Part shown: positions 41,962 to 51,561 of the stretch, piece by piece
Layout: each line of letters begins with the position of its first letter
How positions within the stretch are numbered: position 1 is the first letter of the stretch
Assembly: GCA_965371855.1 (NCBI GenBank)
Contig: CBDUZZ010000017.1
Coordinates: 3,879-67,878, forward strand
Origin: JAADEM01 sp965371855
GTDB taxonomy: Bacteria; Bacteroidota; Bacteroidia; Bacteroidales; Marinilabiliaceae
Length of the DNA stretch: 64,000 nt
Direction of reading: 5' to 3'
Position numbers and translations under genes: made by a program
Notes under the pieces: generated by a model
The model's database searches: none
Told to the model about the DNA's origin: nothing
The model's input: only the letters and a program-made list of their open reading frames with translations

Positions 41962-42611
41962 TAAAAGAAAAGAAAATAATTACAGCAAAGAAGCATTTTA
42001 TCTATAGTCTGCTTATTCCTTTGTTATTTGTTTTTGTGGCATTTTCAGTTAAGCTTATTGAAACACTTGAAGGTATAAGTTTTGTTGCTTTCGGGATAAA
42101 GCCATTGTCTTTTGAGGGATTGTCGGGAATACTGTTTTCCCCACTCATTCATGGTGATTGGGATCATCTGTTTGCCAACACTGTACCTATTCTGGTATTG
42201 GGCACTGCACTTTTCTATTTTTATAAAGACATTAGTCTGAAAGTTTTTATTTTGATTTATCTTTTTACCGGTGCCTGGGTATGGATTGGTGGCCGTGATG
42301 CTTGGCATATAGGAGCAAGCGGAGTAATTTATGGGTTAGGATCTTTTCTTTTTTTCAGTGGTTTGTTGCGAAACTATATTCCATTAATAGCTATATCACT
42401 TATTGTGGTGTTTTTGTACGGTAGTTTGGCGTGGGGTGTGATACCAATTAAGTGGGATTTGCCTTATTCATGGGAATCACATCTTTATGGAGGTATTTCA
42501 GGATTGGTGCTGGCAATTATTTATAGGAAGGAAGGTCCGCTGAAACCTGAATATGTATGGCCTGAAGAGGAGGAGGATGATGATGGCAATCCGTTTTGGG
42601 AGGAGAGCTGA
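41958..42611 (+). CDS. Rhomboid family intramembrane serine protease
   Basis: This 217-residue protein has about six membrane helices, the active-site motif HIGASGVIYGL near residue 117 (catalytic Ser) and a partner His in WESHLYGGISG near residue 173. The start is GTG at 41958, whose bases GTGA overlap the threonine aldolase stop TGA, giving a four-base translational overlap. The C-terminus is acidic (EEEEDDDGNPFWEES) and probably cytoplasmic. Rhomboids cleave transmembrane proteins within the bilayer. No substrate is indicated by the neighbours. Confidence 0.88.
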   Translation: MIKEKKIITAKKHFIYSLLIPLLFVFVAFSVKLIETLEGISFVAFGIKPLSFEGLSGILFSPLIHGDWDHLFANTVPILVLGTALFYFYKDISLKVFILIYLFTGAWVWIGGRDAWHIGASGVIYGLGSFLFFSGLLRNYIPLIAISLIVVFLYGSLAWGVIPIKWDLPYSWESHLYGGISGLVLAIIYRKEGPLKPEYVWPEEEEDDDGNPFWEES

Positions 42612-42622
42612 AAGGTAGCTTA

Positions 42623-42653
42623 GTGAGCGGGTGACTCTAAGTCACCCGCTCAC
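42623..42653. repeat. Second copy of the GTGAGCGGGTGAC hairpin
   Basis: A perfect 13-bp stem (GTGAGCGGGTGAC and GTCACCCGCTCAC) with a five-base loop. It differs from the copy at 15523-15553 at three loop bases and one stem base. Further short GTCATCC/GATGAC dyads follow to 42755. It falls 12 bases after the rhomboid gene stop. Confidence 0.8.
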
Positions 42654-42904
42654 TTTCCTTCACACCAAGGGTTTTCTTCAAGTGAAGCCCTCGGATTTTT
42701 CTTAAGTCATCCGATGACTACCAAGTATCGGCAAACAGTCATCCTATGACTATACTACAAAAAAAAGACTTCGTATTAATTCGTGAAATTTGTGGACAAA
42801 AAAGCACCACTGTCAGAGTTTGCGAAAAGCTTTTTTTAAACCTGTAAATAGTGAATAGTAATCTATTTTGTATATTTTTAAATTTTTTAAATAAATCATT
42901 AAAC

Positions 42905-45511
42905 ATGAAACGAGTAAGTATTCCAATTAAAGTAGTTCTGTTTACGTTAACTGTAATCCTTTTTAGCTCCTGTTCAACAGGAAGTAGTAGTAAAGAGTTT
43001 ACAGAACATTTTCCGGATGGTATTAAAAGGGTATGGGTTGGGTCTGAGTATTGGGCAAACCGTTTGCAGGACTGGCAGGTGAATAATGGCCGGTTAGAGT
43101 GTGTCACATCACAGGTTAACCGTAATATCAATGTGCTTACCTGGCGTCTGAAGAAAGAGTCCGGCACATTTGTAATTTCTGTGAATACAGGATTGTTAAC
43201 TGATAATCTCGCAGGAAATGATAAAAATTGGATGGGCTTGAAAATTGGTGCTCGTGGGCAATTCGATGATTACCGTGATGATGCTATTTACGGAAAAGGA
43301 CTAAATGCCGGAATAACGGCAGCAGGAGACCTCTTTATCGGTGCTTTACCTGTAAAAGCTAATGGAAATGCCAAAGCGTTAATTCCATACTTGAAAACCG
43401 GCATGGAGTTAAAGTATGAACTTAATTATAAAGGTGAAAAATATATCCTGAAGCTTTCTGCTCTGGATCCTGATACAAAAAAGGAGTTAGCATCAGTAGA
43501 GGAGATAGATGTACCATCACAGCAGTTGTATGGCAGTATAGCTTTGGTTAGTAATTTTAATAAAAAACCCAGAAGTAATGAAATTCCTAGTTGTTGGTTT
43601 GACAATTGGACAATGAAAGGCAGTAAACTGTCACATTATCCTGAACGTGCGTTTGGACCGGTACTATTTTCACAATATACGCTTAGTAGAAATATTTTAA
43701 AACTGACTGCTCAGATGCCTCCTATAGGTGAATCAGACGGACAGGAGGTTGATTTACAGATACAGGAAAATGGTAAATGGAAAAGTATTCAAAAAGCACC
43801 TATAGATAAAGATGCACGTACAGCTACTTTTAAGGTTGAAAAATGGGATGATACTAAAGATGTTCCTTACCGTTTGTCATATACATTAGCTGTTGGTAGT
43901 AGTAAAATGAAGGATTATTTCCGCAAAGGAACTTTTAGAAAGAATCCTGTTGGAAAGGACAAGTTTATGTTAGCAGCTTTTACCGGAAATAACGATTTGG
44001 GATTTCCAAACAGCGATGTTTTTGAATCAATTAAGAAACTTGATCCTGACATGTTGTTCTTTTCGGGTGATCAAATATATGAAGGCGTAGCCGGATTTGG
44101 TGTTCAGAGGGCACCTGTGGAGAAAGCAATACTTGATTATTTAAGAAAATGGTACTTGTATGGATGGGAGTATGGTGATCTGTTCCGCGACAGGCCTTCA
44201 ATAAGTATTCCCGACGATCATGATGTGTACCACGGAAATATTTGGGGCTGTGGTGGAAAGGCTGTTCCTGAGGGTTTGGGAGCCGGGTATAACGCTCAGG
44301 ATGCCGGTGGTTTTAAAATGCCTGCACGTTGGGTTAAAATGGTTGACCGTACACAAACATCAAGTTTACCTGATCCTTACGACCCAACACCCATTGAACA
44401 AGGCATAGGTGTATATTATACAGACATTAATTATGGTGGCATAAGCTTTGCAATCACTGAAGACCGTAAATTTAAATCTGCACCTAAGGCACTTTTGCCG
44501 GATGCTCAAGTGAAAAACGGCTGGGCACAAAACAAAAATTGGAATGCAGCAAAAGATGGAGATGCCCCGGGTGCGGTTCTTTTGGGCGACAGACAATTAG
44601 ATTTTCTTGAACATTGGGTAGCCGACTGGTCATATGGTGCAAAAATGAAAGTATTGCTTTCTGCCACTATCTTAGCTAATGTGGCTACTATCCCTGAAAA
44701 AGAGATGATAGATGAGATTGTTCCGAGTCTCAGGGTTTTAAGTGAAGGAGAGTATGCACCTGATGATAAACCTGTTTCCGATATGGATTCTAATGGCTGG
44801 CCTCAAACAGGCAGAAACAAAGCAGTTAAGGTATTACGTAAAGGTTATGCATTTCATGTTGCCGGCGACCAGCATTTAGGCAGTTTTACAAAATATGGTG
44901 TTGATGAATGGGGCGATGGCAGCTATGCTTTTTGTGTTCCTGCTATATCTAATGTATGGCCACGAAGATGGTATCCTTTTACACCGGGATTAAATAGGGC
45001 AGGGGGTGCACCTAAATACACAGGAGATTTTCTTGATGGATTTGGTAATAAAGTTTCTGTATATGCAGTTTCAAACCCTGTTTATACAGGTAAGAAACCG
45101 GCAAGATTATATGATCGTGCAACAGGCTATGGAATAATTGATTTTCATAAGGACACCAGAGATATTGATGTTCATTGCTGGCCAAGATTTGAAGACCCTA
45201 CAGCACCTGAATCAAAAGAGTATCCCGGATGGCCTGTAACCATTAATCAGATGGATAACTATAACCGTAAAGCATACAGATGGCTGCCAACAGTAACTAC
45301 GAGCATTTCTGATCCTGTAATTAAAGTGTATAACGAAACTACCGGTGAATTGGTTTATGCAGTTCGTATCAAAGGCAACTCATTTAATCCTCCGGTATAT
45401 GAAGAAGGTAGTTACAGAATAGAAGCAGGAGATGCAGATAGTTTTAAAATTTTCAAAAATCAAAACCCGGTAAAAGAAAAAGGCAAAACAACCATTAAAG
45501 TGGAGCTTTAG
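42905..45511 (+). CDS. PhoD-like alkaline phosphatase lipoprotein
   Basis: The start at 42905 (MKRVSIPIKVVLFTLTVILF) is preferred to the ATG at 42851, because the lipoprotein signal with lipobox FSSC begins there. That gives 868 residues. Residues about 40-250 are a beta-jelly-roll-like N-domain. The phosphatase begins near 345, with metal motifs LFFSGDQIYE near 390, SIPDDHDVYHGN near 435 and FHVAGDQHLGS near 655. PhoD enzymes cleave phosphate esters or diesters using iron and calcium. The large N-domain is more typical of marine and gut Bacteroidota PhoD-like proteins. The substrate is unknown. Confidence 0.85.
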   Translation: MKRVSIPIKVVLFTLTVILFSSCSTGSSSKEFTEHFPDGIKRVWVGSEYWANRLQDWQVNNGRLECVTSQVNRNINVLTWRLKKESGTFVISVNTGLLTDNLAGNDKNWMGLKIGARGQFDDYRDDAIYGKGLNAGITAAGDLFIGALPVKANGNAKALIPYLKTGMELKYELNYKGEKYILKLSALDPDTKKELASVEEIDVPSQQLYGSIALVSNFNKKPRSNEIPSCWFDNWTMKGSKLSHYPERAFGPVLFSQYTLSRNILKLTAQMPPIGESDGQEVDLQIQENGKWKSIQKAPIDKDARTATFKVEKWDDTKDVPYRLSYTLAVGSSKMKDYFRKGTFRKNPVGKDKFMLAAFTGNNDLGFPNSDVFESIKKLDPDMLFFSGDQIYEGVAGFGVQRAPVEKAILDYLRKWYLYGWEYGDLFRDRPSISIPDDHDVYHGNIWGCGGKAVPEGLGAGYNAQDAGGFKMPARWVKMVDRTQTSSLPDPYDPTPIEQGIGVYYTDINYGGISFAITEDRKFKSAPKALLPDAQVKNGWAQNKNWNAAKDGDAPGAVLLGDRQLDFLEHWVADWSYGAKMKVLLSATILANVATIPEKEMIDEIVPSLRVLSEGEYAPDDKPVSDMDSNGWPQTGRNKAVKVLRKGYAFHVAGDQHLGSFTKYGVDEWGDGSYAFCVPAISNVWPRRWYPFTPGLNRAGGAPKYTGDFLDGFGNKVSVYAVSNPVYTGKKPARLYDRATGYGIIDFHKDTRDIDVHCWPRFEDPTAPESKEYPGWPVTINQMDNYNRKAYRWLPTVTTSISDPVIKVYNETTGELVYAVRIKGNSFNPPVYEEGSYRIEAGDADSFKIFKNQNPVKEKGKTTIKVEL

Positions 45512-45633
45512 TAATCTATTTGGTGTGATTTGAAGTTTTAAACCTGGAAGGTTTGATAATATATTTTGGAATCCTCGTAAATTGTATTTTTGAATATTAG
45601 AATTAATTGGCGAATTATTGATATAAAATTCAT

Positions 45634-46359
45634 ATGGAAGAAACTTTTATAAACTATCCTTTTCTTTTCGGATTATTTGCAGCAATTCTGCATGTATTAT
45701 CCGGGCCTGATCACTTGGCAGCTATTGGGCCAATTGCATTAAGCAGTGACCTGAAATCGTGGCTTGTGGGTTTTTTATGGGCTATTGGCCACATAACAGG
45801 AATGTTAATTATAGGAGTTCTCTTTATCTATTTTAAAGAGTATATACCAGTTGAGGTGATCTCACAAAATAGTGAAAAACTTGTTGGTGTAATGCTTGTT
45901 TTAATTGGTGTTTGGGCTTTTTACCGCCTATGGAAAATGAATAAAGATACTAACCATAAGCATGAGCATATTCACATTTCTCCTGGTGGTGATACCTATA
46001 TCCATAAACACACTCATTCTCACGAGGTGAGTAAACAACATGCACATACTCATAAAGAAAAACAGAATCAAACATACTGGGCGACTTTAAGCATAGGTAT
46101 TCTTCACGGCCTGGCCGGTGTTTCACATTTTTTAGGAATATTACCAACCCTTGCGTTCAGAACAACATTCCAATCAGCACTCTATTTAGTTGGTTTTTCG
46201 GCAGGTACTATTATTGCTATGGTTACTTTTTCTGTTTTATTGGGATTTATTAATAATTATGCTGAAGAACAAAATAAAGTAAAGATATCCAAATGGATTA
46301 ACGGTATTGCAGGTCTGTTTGCTCTGTTTATTGGAATTTTTTGGATGTTTCAGAATTAA
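45634..46359 (+). CDS. NicO/UreH-like metal transporter with His-rich loop
   Basis: This 241-residue protein has six membrane helices. It contains HVLSGPDHLAAIGPIALS near residue 20, the nickel/cobalt transporter signature (HxxxxxDH), and ILHGLAGVSHFLGIL near residue 153. A long His-rich loop (KHEHIHISPG through HKHTHSHEVSKQHAHTHK, residues 107-145) lies between helices 3 and 4 and should bind Ni or Co. It belongs to the UreH/NicO group, which may export or import. Its gene is about 14 kb from nikR, so a shared metal function is possible but not implied. Confidence 0.85.
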   Translation: MEETFINYPFLFGLFAAILHVLSGPDHLAAIGPIALSSDLKSWLVGFLWAIGHITGMLIIGVLFIYFKEYIPVEVISQNSEKLVGVMLVLIGVWAFYRLWKMNKDTNHKHEHIHISPGGDTYIHKHTHSHEVSKQHAHTHKEKQNQTYWATLSIGILHGLAGVSHFLGILPTLAFRTTFQSALYLVGFSAGTIIAMVTFSVLLGFINNYAEEQNKVKISKWINGIAGLFALFIGIFWMFQN

Positions 46360-46368
46360 ACAAAATGA

Positions 46369-46402
46369 GAAGAGGCTGCCTTATGAGGTAGCCTCTTCTT
46401 AT
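46369..46402 (+). terminator. Terminator after the NicO-like gene
   Basis: AAGAGGCTGCC and GGTAGCCTCTT pair over eleven bp with one wobble and a six-base loop, followed by CTTATTTTAT. It lies directly after the stop at 46359. Confidence 0.75.
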
Positions 46403-46578
46403 TTTATATTTTCAGTTATATTATCTGATGACAATAAGTTTCTTTATTGATACAGCACCGATTATCACTGGAAATAATTATGTGTATTTTAGCTGTATGT
46501 TGCCCCTGTAAAAATTAATTTTTTATTACCGAGCCATTTGTAATTTTGGTTTTTATATTTTACCATTTACATCTAATG

Positions 46579-46722
46579 CTAAATTGTTTTAGCAAAATCA
46601 TTAATCTGGCTGATAATTTCCTTCCTTTTATCTGAAATTTTCAACCAGTAGTTATGCTCCTTACCCGTTGAAAGCTGACAAAGAACAGAAGATACCGGTT
46701 TTTCAACTTCCCACAGGTGTGC
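46579..46722 (-). pseudogene. Possible fragment of an unknown gene
   Basis: On the minus strand a 47-codon frame from 46722 to a stop at 46579 reads AHLWEVEKPVSSV, CQLSTGKEHNYWLKISDKRK and EIISQINDFAKTI. The residue mix looks protein-like, but there is no start codon (a TAA lies directly upstream) and I recognise no family. It sits in a 398-base gap between the NicO-like and permease genes. The rest of this gap (46403-46578) holds nothing I can name. Confidence 0.3.
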
Positions 46723-46756
46723 TTAACACCGTATATATATTTATAAATTCATAGAA

Positions 46757-49114
46757 TTATTCATACCTCAAAGCTTCAATAGGATTTCTGAGTGCTGCCT
46801 TAAATGTTTGCCAGCTTACCGTTATTAATGCTATAAAAAAAACTATAATTCCTGAAAGAGCAAAAAACCACCAACTCAATTCAATTTTATATGCAAAGCT
46901 TTGTAACCACCTATTCATTATGTACCAAGCAATAGGAACAGCAATAACAAAAGCAATTGCTACCCATTTTATGAATTTGTAGTTTAGCATTTTTACTATT
47001 TCAAAAACGGTAGCTCCATTTACTTTGCGGATACCAATTTCTTTAACTTTACTGTTCATTAATAAAAATGTAATTCCAAATAAGCCCAGTATTGATATTA
47101 GTATAGAGATGAAAGAAAATAGGAGCAAAATAGTTGCTGTTTGTTTTATCTCGCCATACAAACTTTCAAATTTTGTATTCATAAACGAATAATTGAAAGG
47201 TACATCTGGCAATATTTTATTCCATAAACTTTTTATTTGTTCTATAGTTTCCTGTGTTTTACCTGGTATTAATGCTATTGATAAGGAATAAAAACTTTCG
47301 TTCCATTCTTTTGAGATTACTAGAGGAGGTATTTCATTGTAAATTAATCCTACATGGAAATCTTTTACTACTCCAATAATTTCATGGTTAACTTCTCTAA
47401 ACAAATATTTCCCAACAGCATTATCCCAATTCAACTGTTTTGCTAGCGTTTCGTTTATAATAAACTCTTTTGTATAGCTATTAGCACCTTCTCTAAAATT
47501 TCTGCCTTCAAGAAGTTTCAAGTTAAAAGTTTCAAAAAAATTATCATCAACATAAATAGCACTAAACAATTGCCATTGTTCTGCTCCTTCAGGTTTATAT
47601 CCATTAGCAGTAGTTTCCAAGCCAGGAATTCCAAAACTAGCCGATGCATTTGCCACGCCGGGTAATTTATTAATTTCGTTTATAAGCACTTTTTGTTTGG
47701 CTCCAATTGAACCGTGCGAAATATTTATGATATTCTCTACAGTAAAACCTAAATCTTTATGTAAAGCATAATTTAATTGCTTATAAATAATAATTATAGA
47801 AGAGATAAGACCTATTGAGATACAAAACTGAAGGGTGGAAATGTACACTAATTTCTTTTTTAAGAAAGGTTGTGAAAAAGAGCTTATACCTGAAGCGTTT
47901 ACTACCTTTCTTTTGTAAGTAGCAAATTGAATAAAACTTGTAATGCTACTTATTATAAAAATTATAATTAACAATAAAAATATATTTTTATTTAACTGAA
48001 AGGAAAGAAATTCAGCATTAAATAATTGAGCAATAGTGGTTTTCAACTCGAATAGTATTATAACTGAAGCAATTCCTGCAATAATGAACAGAAGTAGTGA
48101 TTCAACAAATATCTGTTTTGCAATACCGGATTCTCCAAATCCAAAATAATTTTTAATACTAAATTCCTTCAATCGAAGTGTTAATGTACCATTGGATATA
48201 AAAAGATAATTAATAATAGCAATCAGTAAAATTAAACTTCCGATGAATAACAATAGTATAACATATTTCCCCTCCTTGCTATTGCTGTCCCAATCTACTT
48301 TCGAAAATAGATGTATTTGACCCAAAGGTTCCAAATAAAATTCAGTAAAAAAACCAGTATCTTTATTCTTTTTGTTGACTTTCTCCCATAAAAAATCTGG
48401 CAATTTTTCTTCTACATTTGTTTCTAATTTACTTGAGAAAAGCTTGACAAAAGTAGTTGCAGATATTCCTCCATCCCAGCCAATAAATACATCGGGTGAA
48501 TTGATTAATGTTTCCATCGGAAAAACAGCATCAAACTGAATGTGAGAATTTAATGGAATATCTGCTGCAATTCCGGTTATTATATAGGAATTGTTGTCGT
48601 ACTCAACTAGTTTGCCTAATGGATTTTCGTTACCAAATAGTCGTTCAGAAATTTTTTGTGTAAGTACAATACTATTCTTGCCAGTTAATAGTTGGCTATT
48701 TTTTCCATATATTATATTAAATGAGAAAAAGCTGAATAAATTACTATCAGCAAAAACTGCTTTTTCAAGGGTGATTACTTTATCATTAAATTTTAATGTA
48801 TTTACATGCCAGTTATTCTTTAACCTAACAACATCTTCTATCTCAGAAAGTTCGTTTTTTAAAGCAGGACCATAAGGCATTCTAACAGCAGGGTTAATTG
48901 TTTTGTTTTTAGGGCTTGTAGATATTTCATTTACACGAAAAATGCGCTCTTTATCCTTATGAAAATTATCGTAAGAAAATTCAAAACTTACAAACAAAAA
49001 AATAACAGTTGAACAGGTTAAGCCCAATACTAATCCAAATAGATTTATGGAAGTGTATATCTTAAAGTTGTAAAAACTTTGAAAGGCAGATTTAATTAAA
49101 TTTATCATTGTCAA
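46757..49114 (-). CDS. FtsX/MacB-type ABC transporter permease (fourth of array)
   Basis: This 785-residue protein has an N-terminal membrane helix, a large MacB_PCD periplasmic domain (about 45-280), a middle membrane block and a second domain. It ends in three helices (ISILISILGLFGITFLL; WVAIAFVIAVPIAWYIM; WFFALSGIIVFFIALI). The motif KVKEIGIRKVNGAT precedes the last block, and the end NPIEALRYE is shared by all four permeases of the operon. It lies last of the operon and 24 bases after the previous permease. It likely pairs with the single ATPase at 53975-54655. Confidence 0.9.
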   Translation of the reverse strand: MTMINLIKSAFQSFYNFKIYTSINLFGLVLGLTCSTVIFLFVSFEFSYDNFHKDKERIFRVNEISTSPKNKTINPAVRMPYGPALKNELSEIEDVVRLKNNWHVNTLKFNDKVITLEKAVFADSNLFSFFSFNIIYGKNSQLLTGKNSIVLTQKISERLFGNENPLGKLVEYDNNSYIITGIAADIPLNSHIQFDAVFPMETLINSPDVFIGWDGGISATTFVKLFSSKLETNVEEKLPDFLWEKVNKKNKDTGFFTEFYLEPLGQIHLFSKVDWDSNSKEGKYVILLLFIGSLILLIAIINYLFISNGTLTLRLKEFSIKNYFGFGESGIAKQIFVESLLLFIIAGIASVIILFELKTTIAQLFNAEFLSFQLNKNIFLLLIIIFIISSITSFIQFATYKRKVVNASGISSFSQPFLKKKLVYISTLQFCISIGLISSIIIIYKQLNYALHKDLGFTVENIINISHGSIGAKQKVLINEINKLPGVANASASFGIPGLETTANGYKPEGAEQWQLFSAIYVDDNFFETFNLKLLEGRNFREGANSYTKEFIINETLAKQLNWDNAVGKYLFREVNHEIIGVVKDFHVGLIYNEIPPLVISKEWNESFYSLSIALIPGKTQETIEQIKSLWNKILPDVPFNYSFMNTKFESLYGEIKQTATILLLFSFISILISILGLFGITFLLMNSKVKEIGIRKVNGATVFEIVKMLNYKFIKWVAIAFVIAVPIAWYIMNRWLQSFAYKIELSWWFFALSGIIVFFIALITVSWQTFKAALRNPIEALRYE

Positions 49115-49137
49115 TTAATTTTTTAGATTCATAAGGA

Positions 49138-51513
49138 TTACTCATACCTCAATGCCTCCACCGGATTTTTGCGTGCTGCTATAAATGTTTGCCAACTTAC
49201 AGTTAGTAATACTATAACTATGGTAATAAACCCTGCCAAAGCAAATATCCACCAACTTAATTCGGTTTTGTAAGCAAAGTTTTGCAGCCAATTTTTTATT
49301 GCATACAGGGCTATAGGTGTGGCTATTACAAAAGCTATTGCTATCCATTTTATAAAATAATTATTTAGCATTTTTATTATCTCATAAACTGTTGCACCGT
49401 TTACTTTCCGGAGACCTATTTCTTTAGTGCGTTTCTCTATCATAAAAAGCGAGACTCCTATTAAACCCAAACAAGCAATAATAATGGCTAACACCGAAAA
49501 TGAATTAATCAGTTTTAATAGGCTTTGTTCAGAGCGATATTGATTATTTAATTGCTCATCAAGAAACTGATAGTTAAAGGATTGTCCGGGATATATTTCA
49601 AACATTTTCTTTTCAATTTCCTTAAGTAAAACCTGACTTTCCGATTGGTTAATTCTGGCAATCAAAAAGCGAAAGTATCTTGAACCGGAATTGGGAATAA
49701 AAAAGGCAAAATTCTCAATATTCGAATGTAAAGAGGCATAATGAAAATCACTCATTACTCCCAGCAATTCAAATTTTTGATAGTTTTCATCGTGTGTCTG
49801 GTTCGTATTCTCAGGGAAATTACTTGTTGCTATTTGCTCTTCACTATACGTTGCTTTTAACTTATTATAGAAAGTTTCATTGATATACCATCCATTTTTG
49901 GCCTTTTCTTTTGTAGTTGTAAAATATTTAAGGATATTAATATTAAGCGTTTTAATAGCATCTTGCTCAATACGTCCAAACTTAAATGGAAATACATTAT
50001 CACCGTTTGAGAAATTCATGTCCTGAAGACGGTAACCCGGATAATGCTGTGCAGTTGCTGCACATAAAACACCCGGAAGTTTCAATAATTCATCTTTAAA
50101 AGTATTGATTTTTGAATTTCTTTGATGGATTTCAATAATTAGAACATTTTCACTTGAATAGCCTAATTCTTTTTGGTTTATGAAATGCATCTGTTTGTTA
50201 ATCATAATAGTAAATCCGATTAAGGCAATTACTAAAACAAATTGAAAAATAACAAGGGGAACTGACAGATTATTTTTTTGAAAGAAGCTTCTCCTTTTAA
50301 TAAATATTGTTGAGCAAAACAACGACACCAACAGGGCTACAACTACAAACAAACTTGATGTAACTAGCATAATTTCATGGTTTTGGAATAAAACATTTTG
50401 GTCTATAAAAAAGTGATTCGTAAGCGGTTTGCCAAAAACAACTAAAAATACGATGGCTATTAAAAAACTAACAGTTACCGAAAGAAGCACTTCAATAAAA
50501 ATATTAGTAAAAAGATGCTTTTTACTGCCACCAAGAAATTCTATTATTTTTGATTGTTTACGATGAAACGATGCTCGCGCAATATTAATATTTATAAAGT
50601 TTATGGTGGCTATGGCAAAAACTAATAAGCCTACCAATAAGAGGATGTACAAGCTTGACCGTCGCACCGTTGGACGCATTTCGCTTGTTGTATCGGTTGA
50701 AAAATGAATGTCGTAAATAGCCTGTAACCGGTGGTTAAATGCTTCTGGTGGTGGCCCATGAACTCCTTTCAATATGGGCTCAACTTTTTGAGTAATGCTT
50801 TGCTCCAATGTTCCAATATTTGTGTTGGGAAATAGTTTTACATAAACTGCGCCGGCAAATACTTTTCTGGCTTTTACGATTTCTACAGTTGGGCTAAAAT
50901 GCCCTTTTTGCGATAGTAGTATTTCATAGCCTAAATGTGAAGTTTCGGGTAAGGGAGCAATAATTCCGGTTATTGTAAAACCAATTAAACTATCGCGGTT
51001 AGCGGTAAATGATTTTACAAATACAGTTTGATTTATTGCCTCTTTATCAGGGAAGAGTTTTTTTGCCATATCAGGCGTAACAAACATTGTATTAGGTTGA
51101 TTGATGGATTGTTTATCACCCTCTATCATTTGTGCTGAGAAAAAATCTAAAAATGAAACATTGGCAAAAATCAGTTCCTTACATTTTATTTTATCATCGC
51201 CAACATATACCTCCCCAACATTATGACTATTAAAAGCAATAGTATGTGATACAACTTCCGGGCAATCATTTAATATATCATTAAAACAAGCAAAAGTATT
51301 GGAATTATACGTGCCATCGGTATAGCGTGAAATAATACGGTAACTGTTTTCGCCATCTGTTACGAAATTGTCAAAACTAAAATGATAACTGGTGAATAAA
51401 AGTATAGCTAAACAAACGGCAATTGCAATACCAAAACCCACTATGTTTATTAAAGAATAATCTTTAAAAGTTAAATAGCGTTTTAAACCTATATCTATGT
51501 ATTGCTTAATCAT
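49138..51513 (-). CDS. FtsX/MacB-type ABC transporter permease (third of array)
   Basis: This 791-residue paralogue has the same plan as its neighbours: MacB_PCD domain after the first helix, a second FtsX block, TKEIGLRKVNGATVYEI and the end KNPVEALRYE. The periplasmic domain carries divergent sequence (for example LFPDKEAINQTVFVKSF), suggesting a different ligand or partner from the other three. It is separated by 48 bases from the second permease. Confidence 0.9.
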   Translation of the reverse strand: MIKQYIDIGLKRYLTFKDYSLINIVGFGIAIAVCLAILLFTSYHFSFDNFVTDGENSYRIISRYTDGTYNSNTFACFNDILNDCPEVVSHTIAFNSHNVGEVYVGDDKIKCKELIFANVSFLDFFSAQMIEGDKQSINQPNTMFVTPDMAKKLFPDKEAINQTVFVKSFTANRDSLIGFTITGIIAPLPETSHLGYEILLSQKGHFSPTVEIVKARKVFAGAVYVKLFPNTNIGTLEQSITQKVEPILKGVHGPPPEAFNHRLQAIYDIHFSTDTTSEMRPTVRRSSLYILLLVGLLVFAIATINFININIARASFHRKQSKIIEFLGGSKKHLFTNIFIEVLLSVTVSFLIAIVFLVVFGKPLTNHFFIDQNVLFQNHEIMLVTSSLFVVVALLVSLFCSTIFIKRRSFFQKNNLSVPLVIFQFVLVIALIGFTIMINKQMHFINQKELGYSSENVLIIEIHQRNSKINTFKDELLKLPGVLCAATAQHYPGYRLQDMNFSNGDNVFPFKFGRIEQDAIKTLNINILKYFTTTKEKAKNGWYINETFYNKLKATYSEEQIATSNFPENTNQTHDENYQKFELLGVMSDFHYASLHSNIENFAFFIPNSGSRYFRFLIARINQSESQVLLKEIEKKMFEIYPGQSFNYQFLDEQLNNQYRSEQSLLKLINSFSVLAIIIACLGLIGVSLFMIEKRTKEIGLRKVNGATVYEIIKMLNNYFIKWIAIAFVIATPIALYAIKNWLQNFAYKTELSWWIFALAGFITIVIVLLTVSWQTFIAARKNPVEALRYE

Positions 51514-51561
51514 TATCTGAATATTTTTAATTCTAAAAATTATATTAATTATTTTACCAAA

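Noticed and set aside
42851..42904. Longer start for the PhoD-like gene
   Set aside because: It would put 18 residues before a complete lipoprotein signal peptide.
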